Below are positions 33,870 to 41,078 of a stretch of DNA of 41,078 nucleotides, in pieces (the first letter of the stretch is position 1; each line of letters starts with the position of its first letter). Origin of the DNA: an uncultured Hyphomonadaceae bacterium (lineage in GTDB: Bacteria > Pseudomonadota > Alphaproteobacteria > Caulobacterales > Hyphomonadaceae); assembly GCA_938011445.1 (NCBI GenBank), contig CALLUH010000061.1, positions 1 through 41,078 on the forward strand. The letters are read 5' to 3'. Made by a program: the position numbers and the translations under genes. The notes below the pieces were generated by a model. The model was given only the letters and a program-made list of their open reading frames with translations, had not been told where the DNA came from and made no database searches.

Positions 33870-34433
33870 ATGTTTGGAATATTGGGCCCCAGTATCGCCG
33901 CCGCCCGTCTCCAAGAAAAGAAAAGAGCGCGTCAGGGACGCAGCTCAGGCAAGAAAAAGGGACGCGGTATGCGCGCTATGCTTTCAGTTTTTCCGCTGCT
34001 GGCCATTCCAGTCATTATATACAACATCATCGCACTCAGTGTGCCTGCGGGCGCCGTCGTGACAAGCGCTTCTGGCAATTCGGTCGCCCCACTTCTGGGA
34101 CAACTTAATGATGTGCTGATCTCGATCGGCATGCTCGGCAGCGTCACATGGGAGCTGACAGGCGGCGATCTTCTGGTCTTGATGTCGATCGCACTATTGT
34201 TCCTTGAAATTCTGAAATCAACCGGCACCGGCACCGCGACGATCATGAACCATGCGACCTCGATGATGCTTTTCATCATCTGCCTCGTTCAATTTTTGTT
34301 GTTAAGCAATTTTGCCACTTCGGCCTTTTTCATCATAATGGTGATGACGTTACTCGATGTGCTTGCAGGTGTGGTTGTCACCATCGTGTCGGCACGGCGC
34401 GACCTGGCCGTTGGTGAAAGCTTTGTGGGCTAG
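33870..34433 (+). CDS. Hypothetical membrane protein, about four helices
   Basis: I do not recognise this 187-aa protein. The first 35 residues are strongly basic and cytoplasmic in character (EKKRARQGR, GKKKGRG). Hydrophobic segments lie near 36-58, 98-116, 127-145 and 146-170, and a short polar tail follows. Between the first two helices is a soluble loop of about 40 residues. The ATG has GGAGGG and AAAGGAG directly upstream, so translation should be strong. It follows the glycosyltransferase by 88 bases and converges on phaR with a 16-base gap. It could be a small membrane scaffold; no function is claimed. Confidence 0.7.
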   Translation: MFGILGPSIAAARLQEKKRARQGRSSGKKKGRGMRAMLSVFPLLAIPVIIYNIIALSVPAGAVVTSASGNSVAPLLGQLNDVLISIGMLGSVTWELTGGDLLVLMSIALLFLEILKSTGTGTATIMNHATSMMLFIICLVQFLLLSNFATSAFFIIMVMTLLDVLAGVVVTIVSARRDLAVGESFVG

Positions 34434-34449
34434 AAAACCGAGACGGCGT

Positions 34450-35085
34450 CTAACCCTCGTCCGAAGACTTTTTTGACAAAGCTTCAAGCTGCGCCTGCAT
34501 CAGCGTCATTTGCGCCTGCATGACGGAAAATGGATCGCTAAGGTCAGGATACTCTGCGCTCTTATCATGCCCATTGGTCGTCTGTTTCTGTTCAGCGGCC
34601 TCACCGTCTCCGGGTGCGCCCCGCTTTCCTACCCCGGGCACCATCATTTTCATGGTTTTCTCGAACAGGGCCATATTCCGCTTTGTCTGCTCTTCAAATA
34701 ATCCAAGCGGGCTCATTGGAAAGGATTTGCCCACTGTTTTCGACCATTTCTCCTGCCGGTCAGCGAAACTGTTCATGCTCATATCGAGCCATGCTGGCAG
34801 AACCGATTGCACATTCTCCCCATAAAACCGGATCAACTGACGCAGGAAATTCGTCGGCAAGGCACCTTGGCCTCGGGTCTCCTGTTCAAAAATAATCTGC
34901 GTCAGGACTTGGCGGGTCAGGTCTTCGCCAGTTTTGGCATCGAGAACTTCAAATTCTACATCTTTCTTTACGAGTTCGGAGAGATCATCGAGTGTGATAT
35001 AGGTGGACTTTGAGGTATCATAGAGCCGCCGGTTGGCGTATTTCTTGATCACGACCGGCCCTGATGCCGTTTTACCCTTCGCCAT
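34450..35085 (-). CDS. phaR: Polyhydroxyalkanoate synthesis repressor PhaR
   Basis: This 211-aa protein is PhaR, which represses phasin and polyhydroxybutyrate genes and binds the polymer. The N-terminal PHB/PHA accumulation regulator DNA-binding domain reads VVIKKYANRRLYDT then STYITLDDLSELVK. Two PHB_acc repeats follow (TRQVLTQIIFEQE, FLRQLIRFYGENVQ and the LFEEQTKRNMALFEK helices). A C-terminal Gln/Met-rich helix (MQAQMTLMQAQLEALSK) would support oligomers. The ATG at 35085 is preceded by GAGGG at 8 bases; an upstream start at 35106 lacks one. It is divergent from phaB, which it probably controls. Confidence 0.92.
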   Translation of the reverse strand: MAKGKTASGPVVIKKYANRRLYDTSKSTYITLDDLSELVKKDVEFEVLDAKTGEDLTRQVLTQIIFEQETRGQGALPTNFLRQLIRFYGENVQSVLPAWLDMSMNSFADRQEKWSKTVGKSFPMSPLGLFEEQTKRNMALFEKTMKMMVPGVGKRGAPGDGEAAEQKQTTNGHDKSAEYPDLSDPFSVMQAQMTLMQAQLEALSKKSSDEG

Positions 35086-35227
35086 TGCGTTCACCCTCAT
35101 ATCCAAGCTTTGCGACCCGCGTCGCTTTGGCGCAACTCTATACTAAATAAGTACAAATAAACAGATATGTGCACTGTTCATTTTTATGCTAACACCCAAG
35201 GCAGCTTGAAAGTCGTGGGAGCTTCAT
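35086..35227. promoter_or_regulatory. Divergent phaR-phaB control region
   Basis: This gap between the two gene starts is clearly more AT-rich than its surroundings (about 35135-35195). It contains a GTGCAC palindrome at 35169-35174 within an ATATGTGCAC context. PhaR proteins of Paracoccus and Rhodobacter bind TGC-containing sites, so this may be the operator. Exact -35 and -10 elements are ambiguous. The call is from position and composition. Confidence 0.45.
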
Positions 35228-35953
35228 ATGAACCGTATTGCCCTAGTAACCGGTGGAACGCGTGGAATCGGCAAAGCAATCAGCATAGCTCTGAAGGCCA
35301 AGGGCTATAAAGTAGCCGCTAATTATGCTGGCAATGAAGCCGCTGCCAAAGCCTTCCATGACGAAACGGGCATAGCGACGTTCAAGTTCGACGTGGCCGA
35401 TTATGATGCGGTTGCCAAAGGCATTGGTGAGATCGAAAGCCAGCTCGGTCCCATCGATGTGCTCGTTAACAATGCCGGCATCACATGGGATGGTCCCTTC
35501 CACAAGATGAGCAAAGAACAATGGGACAAGGTGATCGGGGTCGATTTGACCTCAGCGTTCAATCTTACGCGATTGGTTTGGGAAGGCATGCGTGAGCGCA
35601 GCTTTGGCCGTGTCATCAACATCTCCTCGATCAATGGTCAGAAAGGCCAGTTTGGACAGGTCAATTATTCAGCTGCCAAGGCGGGGCTTATCGGCTTTAC
35701 CAAGGCGCTGGCTATGGAAGGCGCGCGCAAGGGCATCACGGTCAATTGTGTGGCGCCGGGTTATATCGACACGGATATGGTCGCAGATGTGCCAGAGGAT
35801 GTGCTCGGGAAGATTGTTGCGACCATTCCGGTTGGACGCCTCGGCAAAGCGTCCGAGATCGGTGATATGGTCGCTTATCTGGCCGCAGATGAAGCGGGCT
35901 TTGTCACAGGTGCAACAATGACCATTAATGGGGCGCAATATATTGCGGGCTGA
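35228..35953 (+). CDS. phaB: Acetoacetyl-CoA reductase
   Basis: This 241-aa SDR reduces acetoacetyl-CoA to (R)-3-hydroxybutyryl-CoA with NADPH for polyhydroxybutyrate. The cofactor loop TGGTRGIGKA (8-17), NNAGITWDG, the Ser in NISSINGQKG, YSAAKAG and the ending TGATMTINGAQYIAG are typical of PhaB rather than FabG. Its length and its place opposite phaR support this. GGGAG lies about 7 bases before the ATG. phaA and phaC are not in the window, so the pathway genes are dispersed. Confidence 0.92.
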   Translation: MNRIALVTGGTRGIGKAISIALKAKGYKVAANYAGNEAAAKAFHDETGIATFKFDVADYDAVAKGIGEIESQLGPIDVLVNNAGITWDGPFHKMSKEQWDKVIGVDLTSAFNLTRLVWEGMRERSFGRVINISSINGQKGQFGQVNYSAAKAGLIGFTKALAMEGARKGITVNCVAPGYIDTDMVADVPEDVLGKIVATIPVGRLGKASEIGDMVAYLAADEAGFVTGATMTINGAQYIAG

Positions 35954-35968
35954 GCAAACACTCCCCGC

Positions 35969-36517
35969 TTAGTGGGCAGGCTTGAAGGCCACCAATATTG
36001 TGTTCGCAGACGCTTCGAATATCGCCTCATCTCCTGTGGCAGAGCTAACAATCATTGCCCCTTGGAGTAAGGAGATAGCAGATTGCGCCTGCGCGCGGGG
36101 GGCAGCAAAGGACAGGTCTTCATATTGCGCCGTCAACCAGTCAATCATTCGCTCGAAGAACTGTTTGACCTCTGAGGCCACCGGATCTGGAAGGCCCGGT
36201 GCTTCTGCACCCAAAACCGCGCACAGGCAGACAAGCCCGTCTTCTTCGAAAGCATTGCGATAACTGCGGACAAAGACCGTGATCTTCTCTTGAGGTGTTT
36301 CGAGATCAGCGGTGTCTGCCTCGACCAAAGCCTCGAAACGCTCGGAATATCGCTGCACAAGCGCAACGCCCAAATCTTCCTTTTTTGGGAAGTGATAATG
36401 CAGGCTTGCGCTTTTCAGGTTCATTTCAGCGGCAATATCGCGATAGCTGACCGCATTAAAACCCGCTTTGCGCATGCGTCGTTCGGCAATATCGAGAATT
36501 TGCGAGGCGCTATCCAT
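35969..36517 (-). CDS. TetR/AcrR family transcriptional regulator
   Basis: This 182-aa repressor has a TetR helix-turn-helix at about 18-48 (GFNAVSYRDIAAEMNLKSAS, then LHYHFPKKEDLG), close to the NemR-like group. The C-terminal ligand domain has three cysteines, two of them in LVCLCA, which could sense electrophiles or metals as in some relatives. The ATG at 36517 follows AAAGGATC at proper spacing; a much longer open frame upstream runs through the divergent cupin gene and is not used. It faces the bicupin gene across a 133-base region holding a palindrome, so it probably represses that gene and itself. Confidence 0.87.
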   Translation of the reverse strand: MDSASQILDIAERRMRKAGFNAVSYRDIAAEMNLKSASLHYHFPKKEDLGVALVQRYSERFEALVEADTADLETPQEKITVFVRSYRNAFEEDGLVCLCAVLGAEAPGLPDPVASEVKQFFERMIDWLTAQYEDLSFAAPRAQAQSAISLLQGAMIVSSATGDEAIFEASANTILVAFKPAH

Positions 36518-36608
36518 GCGCTGATCCTTTCCTGTTGGCCTGTGCCATTGTCTTGGCCAATTCTCCGAAAACTGACAATTAGCCCCTTGACGAATTCGGG
36601 CCTGAATG

Positions 36609-36629
36609 TATCTACCTATCACTAGATAG
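36609..36629. promoter_or_regulatory. Probable TetR operator upstream of the bicupin gene
   Basis: CTATC (36616-36620) and GATAG (36625-36629) form an inverted repeat around ACTA, and TATCTA/TAGATA (36609-36614 and 36623-36628) give a second, overlapping one. The size and spacing suit a TetR-family dimer. It lies about 20-40 bases before the cupin start, where a bound repressor would block the promoter. Confidence 0.6.
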
Positions 36630-36650
36630 TCAAATCTGATGGAAGCTGAT

Positions 36651-37310
36651 ATGCGTCTTAATGCGGACTTTTCAGAGAGAGTGGTCCTCGACACAAACGT
36701 AATGGATTGGGAGCCGTCGCCGATGTCCGGTGTGCATCGACGCAAGCTTGACCGGATTGGTGATGAAGTGGCCCGCGCGACATCCCTCGTCAAATATGAC
36801 GCCAATTCCTATTTCAGCCCGCACGCACATGATGGCGGCGAGGAGTTTCTCGTTTTAGAAGGCGTGTTCTCGGATGAACATGGCGACTATCCGGCGGGTA
36901 CTTATGTGCGCAATCCGATCGGATCGAGCCATACGCCGCATAGTGCAGATGGCTGCACGATCTTTGTGAAGCTGCACCAGTTTGACAAAGGCGATACGGC
37001 CCAATTCTCGATAGATACGCGCGCTGCAACGTTCCAGCCCGGCGCGGTTGAGGGGCTGTCGGTCTTACCGCTGCACAGTTTTGAAGGCGAGTCTTGCGCG
37101 CTGGTCAGGTGGGAACCGGGCACAGTGTTCAATCCACACAAACATTGGGGCGGCGAAGAAATTCTGGTGCTTGAGGGCGTGTTTTCGGACGATTTCGGGC
37201 ATTATCCAAAAGGCTCATGGCTGCGCAGCCCGCATCTTTCCCAGCACCATCCCTTCTCGAAAGAAGGCTGCCTGATCTATGTCAAAACAGGCCATTTGCC
37301 TGTCAACTGA
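36651..37310 (+). CDS. ChrR-type bicupin protein
   Basis: This 219-aa protein has two cupin domains of the ChrR anti-sigma-factor type, without the zinc-binding anti-sigma domain. The two halves repeat: PHAHDGGEEFLVLEGVFSDE with GDYPAGTYVRNP, and PHKHWGGEEILVLEGVFSDD with GHYPKGSWLRSP. Each has the His/Glu metal ligands, so it likely binds two metals and may act as a dioxygenase, isomerase or sensor. The start MRLNADFSERVV at 36651 fits the family, and GGAAG sits 5 bases upstream; an ATG at 36639 is possible. It is divergent from, and probably repressed by, the TetR regulator. Confidence 0.82.
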   Translation: MRLNADFSERVVLDTNVMDWEPSPMSGVHRRKLDRIGDEVARATSLVKYDANSYFSPHAHDGGEEFLVLEGVFSDEHGDYPAGTYVRNPIGSSHTPHSADGCTIFVKLHQFDKGDTAQFSIDTRAATFQPGAVEGLSVLPLHSFEGESCALVRWEPGTVFNPHKHWGGEEILVLEGVFSDDFGHYPKGSWLRSPHLSQHHPFSKEGCLIYVKTGHLPVN

Positions 37311-37332
37311 GCGCGGTTAACGCATTTTTGGA

Positions 37333-37359
37333 CTTGCATCGCGCTTCAATTGCCCCCAC
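37333..37359 (+). promoter_or_regulatory. Probable heat-shock (sigma32/RpoH) promoter of dnaJ
   Basis: CTTGCA (37333-37338) and CCCCAC (37354-37359) are separated by 15 bases, close to the RpoH pattern CTTGAA and CCCCAT with 13-17 bases between. It lies 37 bases before the dnaJ ATG. This fits heat-shock control of dnaJ apart from dnaK. Confidence 0.6.
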
Positions 37360-37395
37360 TTCAGCTTACAGTTTTCCCTTCTCGGATGGAACCTG

Positions 37396-38547
37396 ATGTC
37401 CAAGCGCGATTATTATGAAATTTTGGGCGTTGACCGTAATGTTGACGCCAAGGCCCTCAAATCGGCCTACCGCAAACTTGCCATGAAATTCCACCCCGAC
37501 CAGAACCCCGGTGATGATGCGGCCGAGGCACAGTTCAAAGAGGTTGGCGAGGCTTACGCCATTCTCTCTGACCCAGAAAAGAAAGCCGCTTATGACCGGT
37601 TTGGCCATGCCGCTTTCGAGAACGGCATGGGCGGTGGTGGTGGCGGCGGACCATTTGGCGGCGCCGATCCGGGCGATATTTTCGAGAACATCTTCAGCCA
37701 GGTCTTTGGCGGTGGCGGGCGGCGACGTGCTGGCCCTGCACGCGGATCTGATTTGCGTTACGATATGTCGATCACACTTGAAGAGGCGTTTGCAGGCAAG
37801 TCCACCAGTATCAGCGTCCCGACAGCGGTAGATTGCAAGACGTGCGATGGCTCCGGCGCGAAACCGGGCACCCGGCCAGAAATGTGCGGCACATGCGCTG
37901 GCCAAGGCAAAGTGCGCGCCCAACAGGGTTTCTTTACGATGGAGCGCACCTGCGTAACTTGCAGCGGACGCGGCAAAGTCATCTCCAGTCCTTGTAGCAC
38001 TTGTCATGGCGGCGGGGCTGTGCGCGAGGAGCGGGAGCTTGAAATCAATGTTCCGGCGGGCGTGGAAAGCGGCATGCGCATCAGGCTGGCCGGAGAAGGA
38101 GAAGCTGGAGAGCGCGGCGGACCGCGCGGCGATCTGTATATTTTCATTGATGTCGAAGAGCATGACATTTTCGAGCGCGACGGCACCAATCTGTATTGCC
38201 GAACGCCAGTGCCTATGACGACCGCAGCGCTTGGCGGCGAGATTGAAATTCCAACCATGAGCGGCGCGCGCGCACGCGTGACCATTCCCGAGGGCGCGCA
38301 GACCGGCCGTAAGCTGCGCCTGCGCGGCAAGGGCATGCCCAATGTGCATGGCGGCAGCATGGGCGACCTCTATATCGAAGTGTTCGTCGAGACACCGCGC
38401 AAGATGACAGCGCGGCAGAAAGAAATATTACGCGAATTTGCCGACTGTTCTGGCGAGGGCTGTAACCCCGAGAGTGATGGCTTTCTGGGCCGGATCAAAA
38501 GGTTCTGGGACGATCTGACGGATGTGGATGAGACGCGTCCGAACTAG
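37396..38547 (+). CDS. dnaJ: Chaperone protein DnaJ
   Basis: This 383-aa type I J-protein stimulates DnaK ATPase and delivers unfolded clients. The J domain has HPD at 33-35. A Gly/Phe-rich linker runs at about 75-110. The zinc domain holds four C-x2-C-x-G-x-G repeats (C147/C150, C164/C167, C186/C189, C200/C203). The client-binding C-terminal domains end near 365. All key residues are present. dnaK, usually next to dnaJ, is not upstream here, and a heat-shock-type promoter lies in front. Its 3' end overlaps the convergent Rieske gene by four bases. Confidence 0.97.
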   Translation: MSKRDYYEILGVDRNVDAKALKSAYRKLAMKFHPDQNPGDDAAEAQFKEVGEAYAILSDPEKKAAYDRFGHAAFENGMGGGGGGGPFGGADPGDIFENIFSQVFGGGGRRRAGPARGSDLRYDMSITLEEAFAGKSTSISVPTAVDCKTCDGSGAKPGTRPEMCGTCAGQGKVRAQQGFFTMERTCVTCSGRGKVISSPCSTCHGGGAVREERELEINVPAGVESGMRIRLAGEGEAGERGGPRGDLYIFIDVEEHDIFERDGTNLYCRTPVPMTTAALGGEIEIPTMSGARARVTIPEGAQTGRKLRLRGKGMPNVHGGSMGDLYIEVFVETPRKMTARQKEILREFADCSGEGCNPESDGFLGRIKRFWDDLTDVDETRPN

Positions 38548-39377
38548 GGCACAAGCGTCGCTCTCACCTGCTCATCGGTACCGATGCGGATATCTGGCGG
38601 CTCGGAAAGCCTGCACGCTTGCCCCGTCCGGCAGGCCCCACTGGCAATGTCAAATTCATATCCATGCCAAGGGCAACGCACGGCGCCGTCGATAATCTCG
38701 GCATCCTCTAATGGTCCGAGCAGGTGGGGACAGATGATGGTGTGGGCGAGGAGCTTGCCTTCAAGTTCGACCAGTCTGTAGCGCGCTCCGGCCAGTTCGA
38801 AGACAAAGGGCGCACGGGCGCGGATCTCGGTTTCAGGGCCGAGCATAATCTCTGTCTGGCAACCTGATAGGGGTTCGGCCTTGCGCGCATCGAGCGCGGC
38901 CTGACGCCCTGTCATCATGGAGACGTCTTCATCGTAAAGCTGCGCGTAGAGCGTCTGGTAATAGTCTGCAATACCGGCGCGCGCCTCCTCGGGAATATCC
39001 GGCACAAAGAAGTCAACAATCACTTTGAGCCCGCCGCCAGCTTGTTCATAGACATGGCTCCAGATCTCTGTGCCCGCGCCGACACCGGACAGCGTGCGCG
39101 TGATCCAGCGTTGGCGTTCGGGCTCGAGCCGCAACTCAAGTTCGACCTCCTGCCCGCTCGCCATGCCGCCAAGTGTCGCCATGCAATGCCAGCCCCACGC
39201 CCCCGCATCAAGGCAGCGAATGCTTTCAAAACTGTCAGAATGCAAATGCGGCAAGTGTTCCCAATCGAGCGCATTTTCAAACATACGGGCGAGGCTAACC
39301 GGCAAATCGCGCTCATAGGTACCGATCAATGGCAAGCGCCGCTTCTGGCTGGCCAACGGCTCTGGCTCGCTTGTCAT
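38544..39377 (-). CDS. Rieske oxygenase-like protein with reversed domain order
   Basis: This 277-aa protein has a C-terminal Rieske [2Fe-2S] domain: C216-x-H218 (CPHLLG) and C235-x2-H238 (CPWHGYEFD). The N-terminal part looks like the catalytic SRPBCC domain of ring-hydroxylating oxygenases. E34-N35-x2-D38-x2-H41-x4-H46 ([13 protein letters not shown]) matches their mononuclear iron motif, and E150 or D151 in [13 protein letters not shown] could supply the acidic ligand. In known oxygenases the Rieske domain comes first; here the order is reversed. The ATG at 39377 follows GGAG by 8 bases. It probably hydroxylates or demethylates an unknown organic substrate with electrons from a separate reductase. 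It is divergent from dapB. Confidence 0.8.
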   Translation of the reverse strand: MTSEPEPLASQKRRLPLIGTYERDLPVSLARMFENALDWEHLPHLHSDSFESIRCLDAGAWGWHCMATLGGMASGQEVELELRLEPERQRWITRTLSGVGAGTEIWSHVYEQAGGGLKVIVDFFVPDIPEEARAGIADYYQTLYAQLYDEDVSMMTGRQAALDARKAEPLSGCQTEIMLGPETEIRARAPFVFELAGARYRLVELEGKLLAHTIICPHLLGPLEDAEIIDGAVRCPWHGYEFDIASGACRTGQACRLSEPPDIRIGTDEQVRATLVP

Positions 39378-39443
39378 ATCTGGATCTCCAATTTTACGCT
39401 CGGGGCTGGTCTCAGCCAATTTCTATCTATAAAGCGAAAGTCT

Positions 39444-40253
39444 ATGACCACACCACTGAACTTTGCAATTGCCGGCGCGGCCGGACGTATGGGGCGACAG
39501 CTTATCGCGGCGGCAATCAATGCCGGACACCAGATTACCGGCGGTACCGAGCAAAACGGCAGCCCCGATTTGAAAACCGACCTCGGCACGCTCGCTGGAT
39601 TACCCACGCTGGGCATCAGCCCCGTAGAGCCTGTGGCCCAAGCCGCTGACATGGCGAATGTCTGGATTGATTTTACCAGCCCTGCCGCAACGCTTAAGGC
39701 ACTCGCCGCGCTGGCTGAGACGCAAGTTCAGGCGGTGATTATTGGAACAACGGGGTTTACCGATCCCCAGCTCGCGCAGATCGCTACCTATTCAGACCGG
39801 TTTGCAATCGTTCAGGCCGGTAATTTTTCGCTGGGCATTGCGCTGGCGACCCGTCTCACCGAACTGGCAGCGACGCATTTGGGACCGGATTGGGACATCG
39901 AGATCCATGAAACACATCATCGTCACAAGATGGATGCGCCTTCCGGCACAGCGCTGATGCTGGGCACTGCCGCCGCCGCAGGACGGGGAGCGGACCTCAA
40001 AACACTGCGCGCTTTGCCGTATAACGGACCAGACGCCAAAAGACTGGCAGGAGAAATCGGTTTTTCAGTACGGCGTTCAGGCGGGGTAATCGGTGATCAT
40101 GACGTCTCTTTCACCTCGGAGGTTGAGCATATCTCGATCCGCCATAGGGCACTTGATCGGAGCGTCTTTGCCGAGGGTGCCATCAAATCGGCAGAATGGG
40201 CGAGCACACAGCCTGCGGGACTCTACTCGATCCATCAGGTTCTCGGGCTCTGA
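39444..40253 (+). CDS. dapB: 4-Hydroxy-tetrahydrodipicolinate reductase
   Basis: This 269-aa enzyme reduces 4-hydroxy-tetrahydrodipicolinate with NAD(P)H in the lysine/diaminopimelate pathway, which feeds peptidoglycan. The nucleotide loop GAAGRMG is at 11-17, IGTTGF at 100-105, and the active-site HETHHRHKMDAPSGTA at 155-170 has the proton-donor His and Lys162. It is complete. The ATG at 39444 begins the Rossmann fold properly; an open frame upstream is only antisense to the Rieske gene. The gene is 66 bases from the divergent Rieske start. Confidence 0.95.
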   Translation: MTTPLNFAIAGAAGRMGRQLIAAAINAGHQITGGTEQNGSPDLKTDLGTLAGLPTLGISPVEPVAQAADMANVWIDFTSPAATLKALAALAETQVQAVIIGTTGFTDPQLAQIATYSDRFAIVQAGNFSLGIALATRLTELAATHLGPDWDIEIHETHHRHKMDAPSGTALMLGTAAAAGRGADLKTLRALPYNGPDAKRLAGEIGFSVRRSGGVIGDHDVSFTSEVEHISIRHRALDRSVFAEGAIKSAEWASTQPAGLYSIHQVLGL

Positions 40254-40335
40254 AGACCAGACACCTTTTCGTGAGCAACTGGCCAAGCTGGCACCGCTCC
40301 CTTAGAGATTAACCAAAGTCGCAAAGGAATATCAC

Positions 40336-41078
40336 ATGGTCCGCACTCTCTCACTCGCCGCGTTTGCGCTGGCAATTAGCCCTGTTGCTCTGGCTCATGG
40401 TGCCGGTCATTTTGCCCAATCTGCCGAACAGGAGGTGGTTATTGAAGCAACAGATCTTGGTAACGGCATCCATATGCTCGTTGGTCAGGGCGGTAATATC
40501 GGCGTGCTCGCTGGCGAAGACGGCGTTCTTGTTATCGACAGCCAATTTGCCCGCATCGCACCACAAAATCTTGCAAAGATTAACGAGATTGCTGGCGGTG
40601 CACCGACCTTCCTTGTCAACACCCACTGGCATGGAGACCATACGGGGGGTAATGCAAATTTCGGGGCCACCATTATCGCACATGACAATTTTCGCACACG
40701 GGTTTCGCAAGACCAGAACACGACCCTGCTCGGAAATGAGCGGAACACACCCGCCTCGGTGCCTGAAGCATGGCCAACGATTACTTTTGATGATGACATC
40801 ACGCTCCATCAGAACGGACAGACCATCAAAGTCTTCCACACACCGGACGCACACACGGATGGCGATGCCATGGTGATGTTTGAAGAAGCGAATGTGCTTC
40901 ACATGGGCGACGTGTTCTTTGTCGGCAATTTCCCGTTTATCGACGTATCGTCGGGCGGCACAGTCGAGGGCTTTCTGAACGCCATGCGTATCGCTCATGA
41001 AACTGCAAACGAGGAAACGAAGATCATCCCGGGCCACGGCCCCCTCGCGACACGCGCAGACATTGCTGAAAGCATTGA
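40336..41078 (+). CDS. Metallo-beta-lactamase-fold hydrolase (partial, cut by window end)
   Basis: The first 247 residues are present and the frame stays open to the window edge. A signal peptide ends near VALA-HG (about residue 20), so the enzyme is exported. The zinc motif THWHGDH (H97, H99, D101, H102) is followed by the later ligands in HTPDAHTDGD, LHMGDVFF (Asp) and IIPGHGP (His). GEDGVLVIDSQ before the first motif is typical of the class B-like/quinoprotein-relay-like group. AAAGGAA precedes the ATG. It may hydrolyse a small ester or lactone; a true beta-lactamase role is not shown. It follows dapB by 82 bases. Confidence 0.85.
   Translation, partial: MVRTLSLAAFALAISPVALAHGAGHFAQSAEQEVVIEATDLGNGIHMLVGQGGNIGVLAGEDGVLVIDSQFARIAPQNLAKINEIAGGAPTFLVNTHWHGDHTGGNANFGATIIAHDNFRTRVSQDQNTTLLGNERNTPASVPEAWPTITFDDDITLHQNGQTIKVFHTPDAHTDGDAMVMFEEANVLHMGDVFFVGNFPFIDVSSGGTVEGFLNAMRIAHETANEETKIIPGHGPLATRADIAESI

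Noticed and set aside
37366-38349. A 327-codon open frame antisense to dnaJ
   Set aside because: dnaJ is unmistakable on the other strand, and the antisense product is low in complexity and resembles no family.
40351-41037. A 228-codon antisense frame under the metallo-beta-lactamase-fold gene
   Set aside because: The sense frame has a signal peptide and the full zinc motif set; the antisense frame has neither.

Overview
The window is chromosomal DNA of an alphaproteobacterium, probably an aerobic, marine-type lineage near the Hyphomonadales. The evidence is a PhaR/PhaB polyhydroxybutyrate pair, a hopanoid-type RND exporter (HpnN) with an HpnM partner, a large TonB-dependent receptor, a DnaX of alphaproteobacterial type, and DUF1214, DUF3617 and Sulfotransf_3 family genes. 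The genus cannot be fixed from sequence reading alone. I see no transposase, integrase, phage gene, CRISPR array or toxin-antitoxin pair. Coding density is very high and no gene-free stretch exceeds about 225 bases.

Layout. 0-9.2 kb: tRNA-Asp(GUC); an AsmA-type envelope protein; a minus-strand run of uracil-DNA glycosylase, lipoprotein alpha/beta hydrolase and leucine-dehydrogenase-type enzyme; then plus-strand M28 peptidase lipoprotein, RlmJ, a thioesterase-like protein and an unknown 91-aa protein. 9.2-15.7 kb: a minus-strand series in the order queC, queE, queD, 2OG-Fe(II) oxygenase, GNAT acetyltransferase, hpnN, hpnM. It combines 7-deazaguanine (queuosine precursor) synthesis with hopanoid lipid transport. 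15.9-19.8 kb: a TonB-dependent receptor, a clear terminator and a PQQ-type sugar dehydrogenase lipoprotein. 19.8-24 kb: dnaX, ybaB, an APC amino-acid permease and recR on the minus strand; the permease interrupts a usually compact replication/repair cluster.

24.1-28.1 kb: a translationally coupled operon of a DUF1214 protein, a PAPS-type sulfotransferase and a short-chain dehydrogenase, with a convergent SnoaL-like gene. Its function is unassigned and it is one of the best candidates for an undescribed pathway. 28.2-33 kb: tRNA-Thr(UGU), a DUF3617 protein, a TesA-type esterase and the divergent YbbA/YbbP-type ABC exporter, a common bacterial neighbourhood. 33-35 kb: a family 2 glycosyltransferase and an unknown membrane protein. 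34.4-36 kb: phaR and phaB, divergent around an AT-rich control region. 36-37.3 kb: a TetR regulator divergent from a ChrR-type bicupin, with a palindromic operator between them. 37.3-41 kb: dnaJ behind a heat-shock-type promoter, a Rieske oxygenase-like protein with its domains in reversed order, dapB, and a metallo-beta-lactamase-fold enzyme cut by the window end.

The best leads are the reversed-order Rieske protein, the DUF1214/sulfotransferase/SDR operon, and a QueD whose usual catalytic Cys is Tyr although it sits with queC and queE. Function names are from motif and family recognition by eye; no database search was run.
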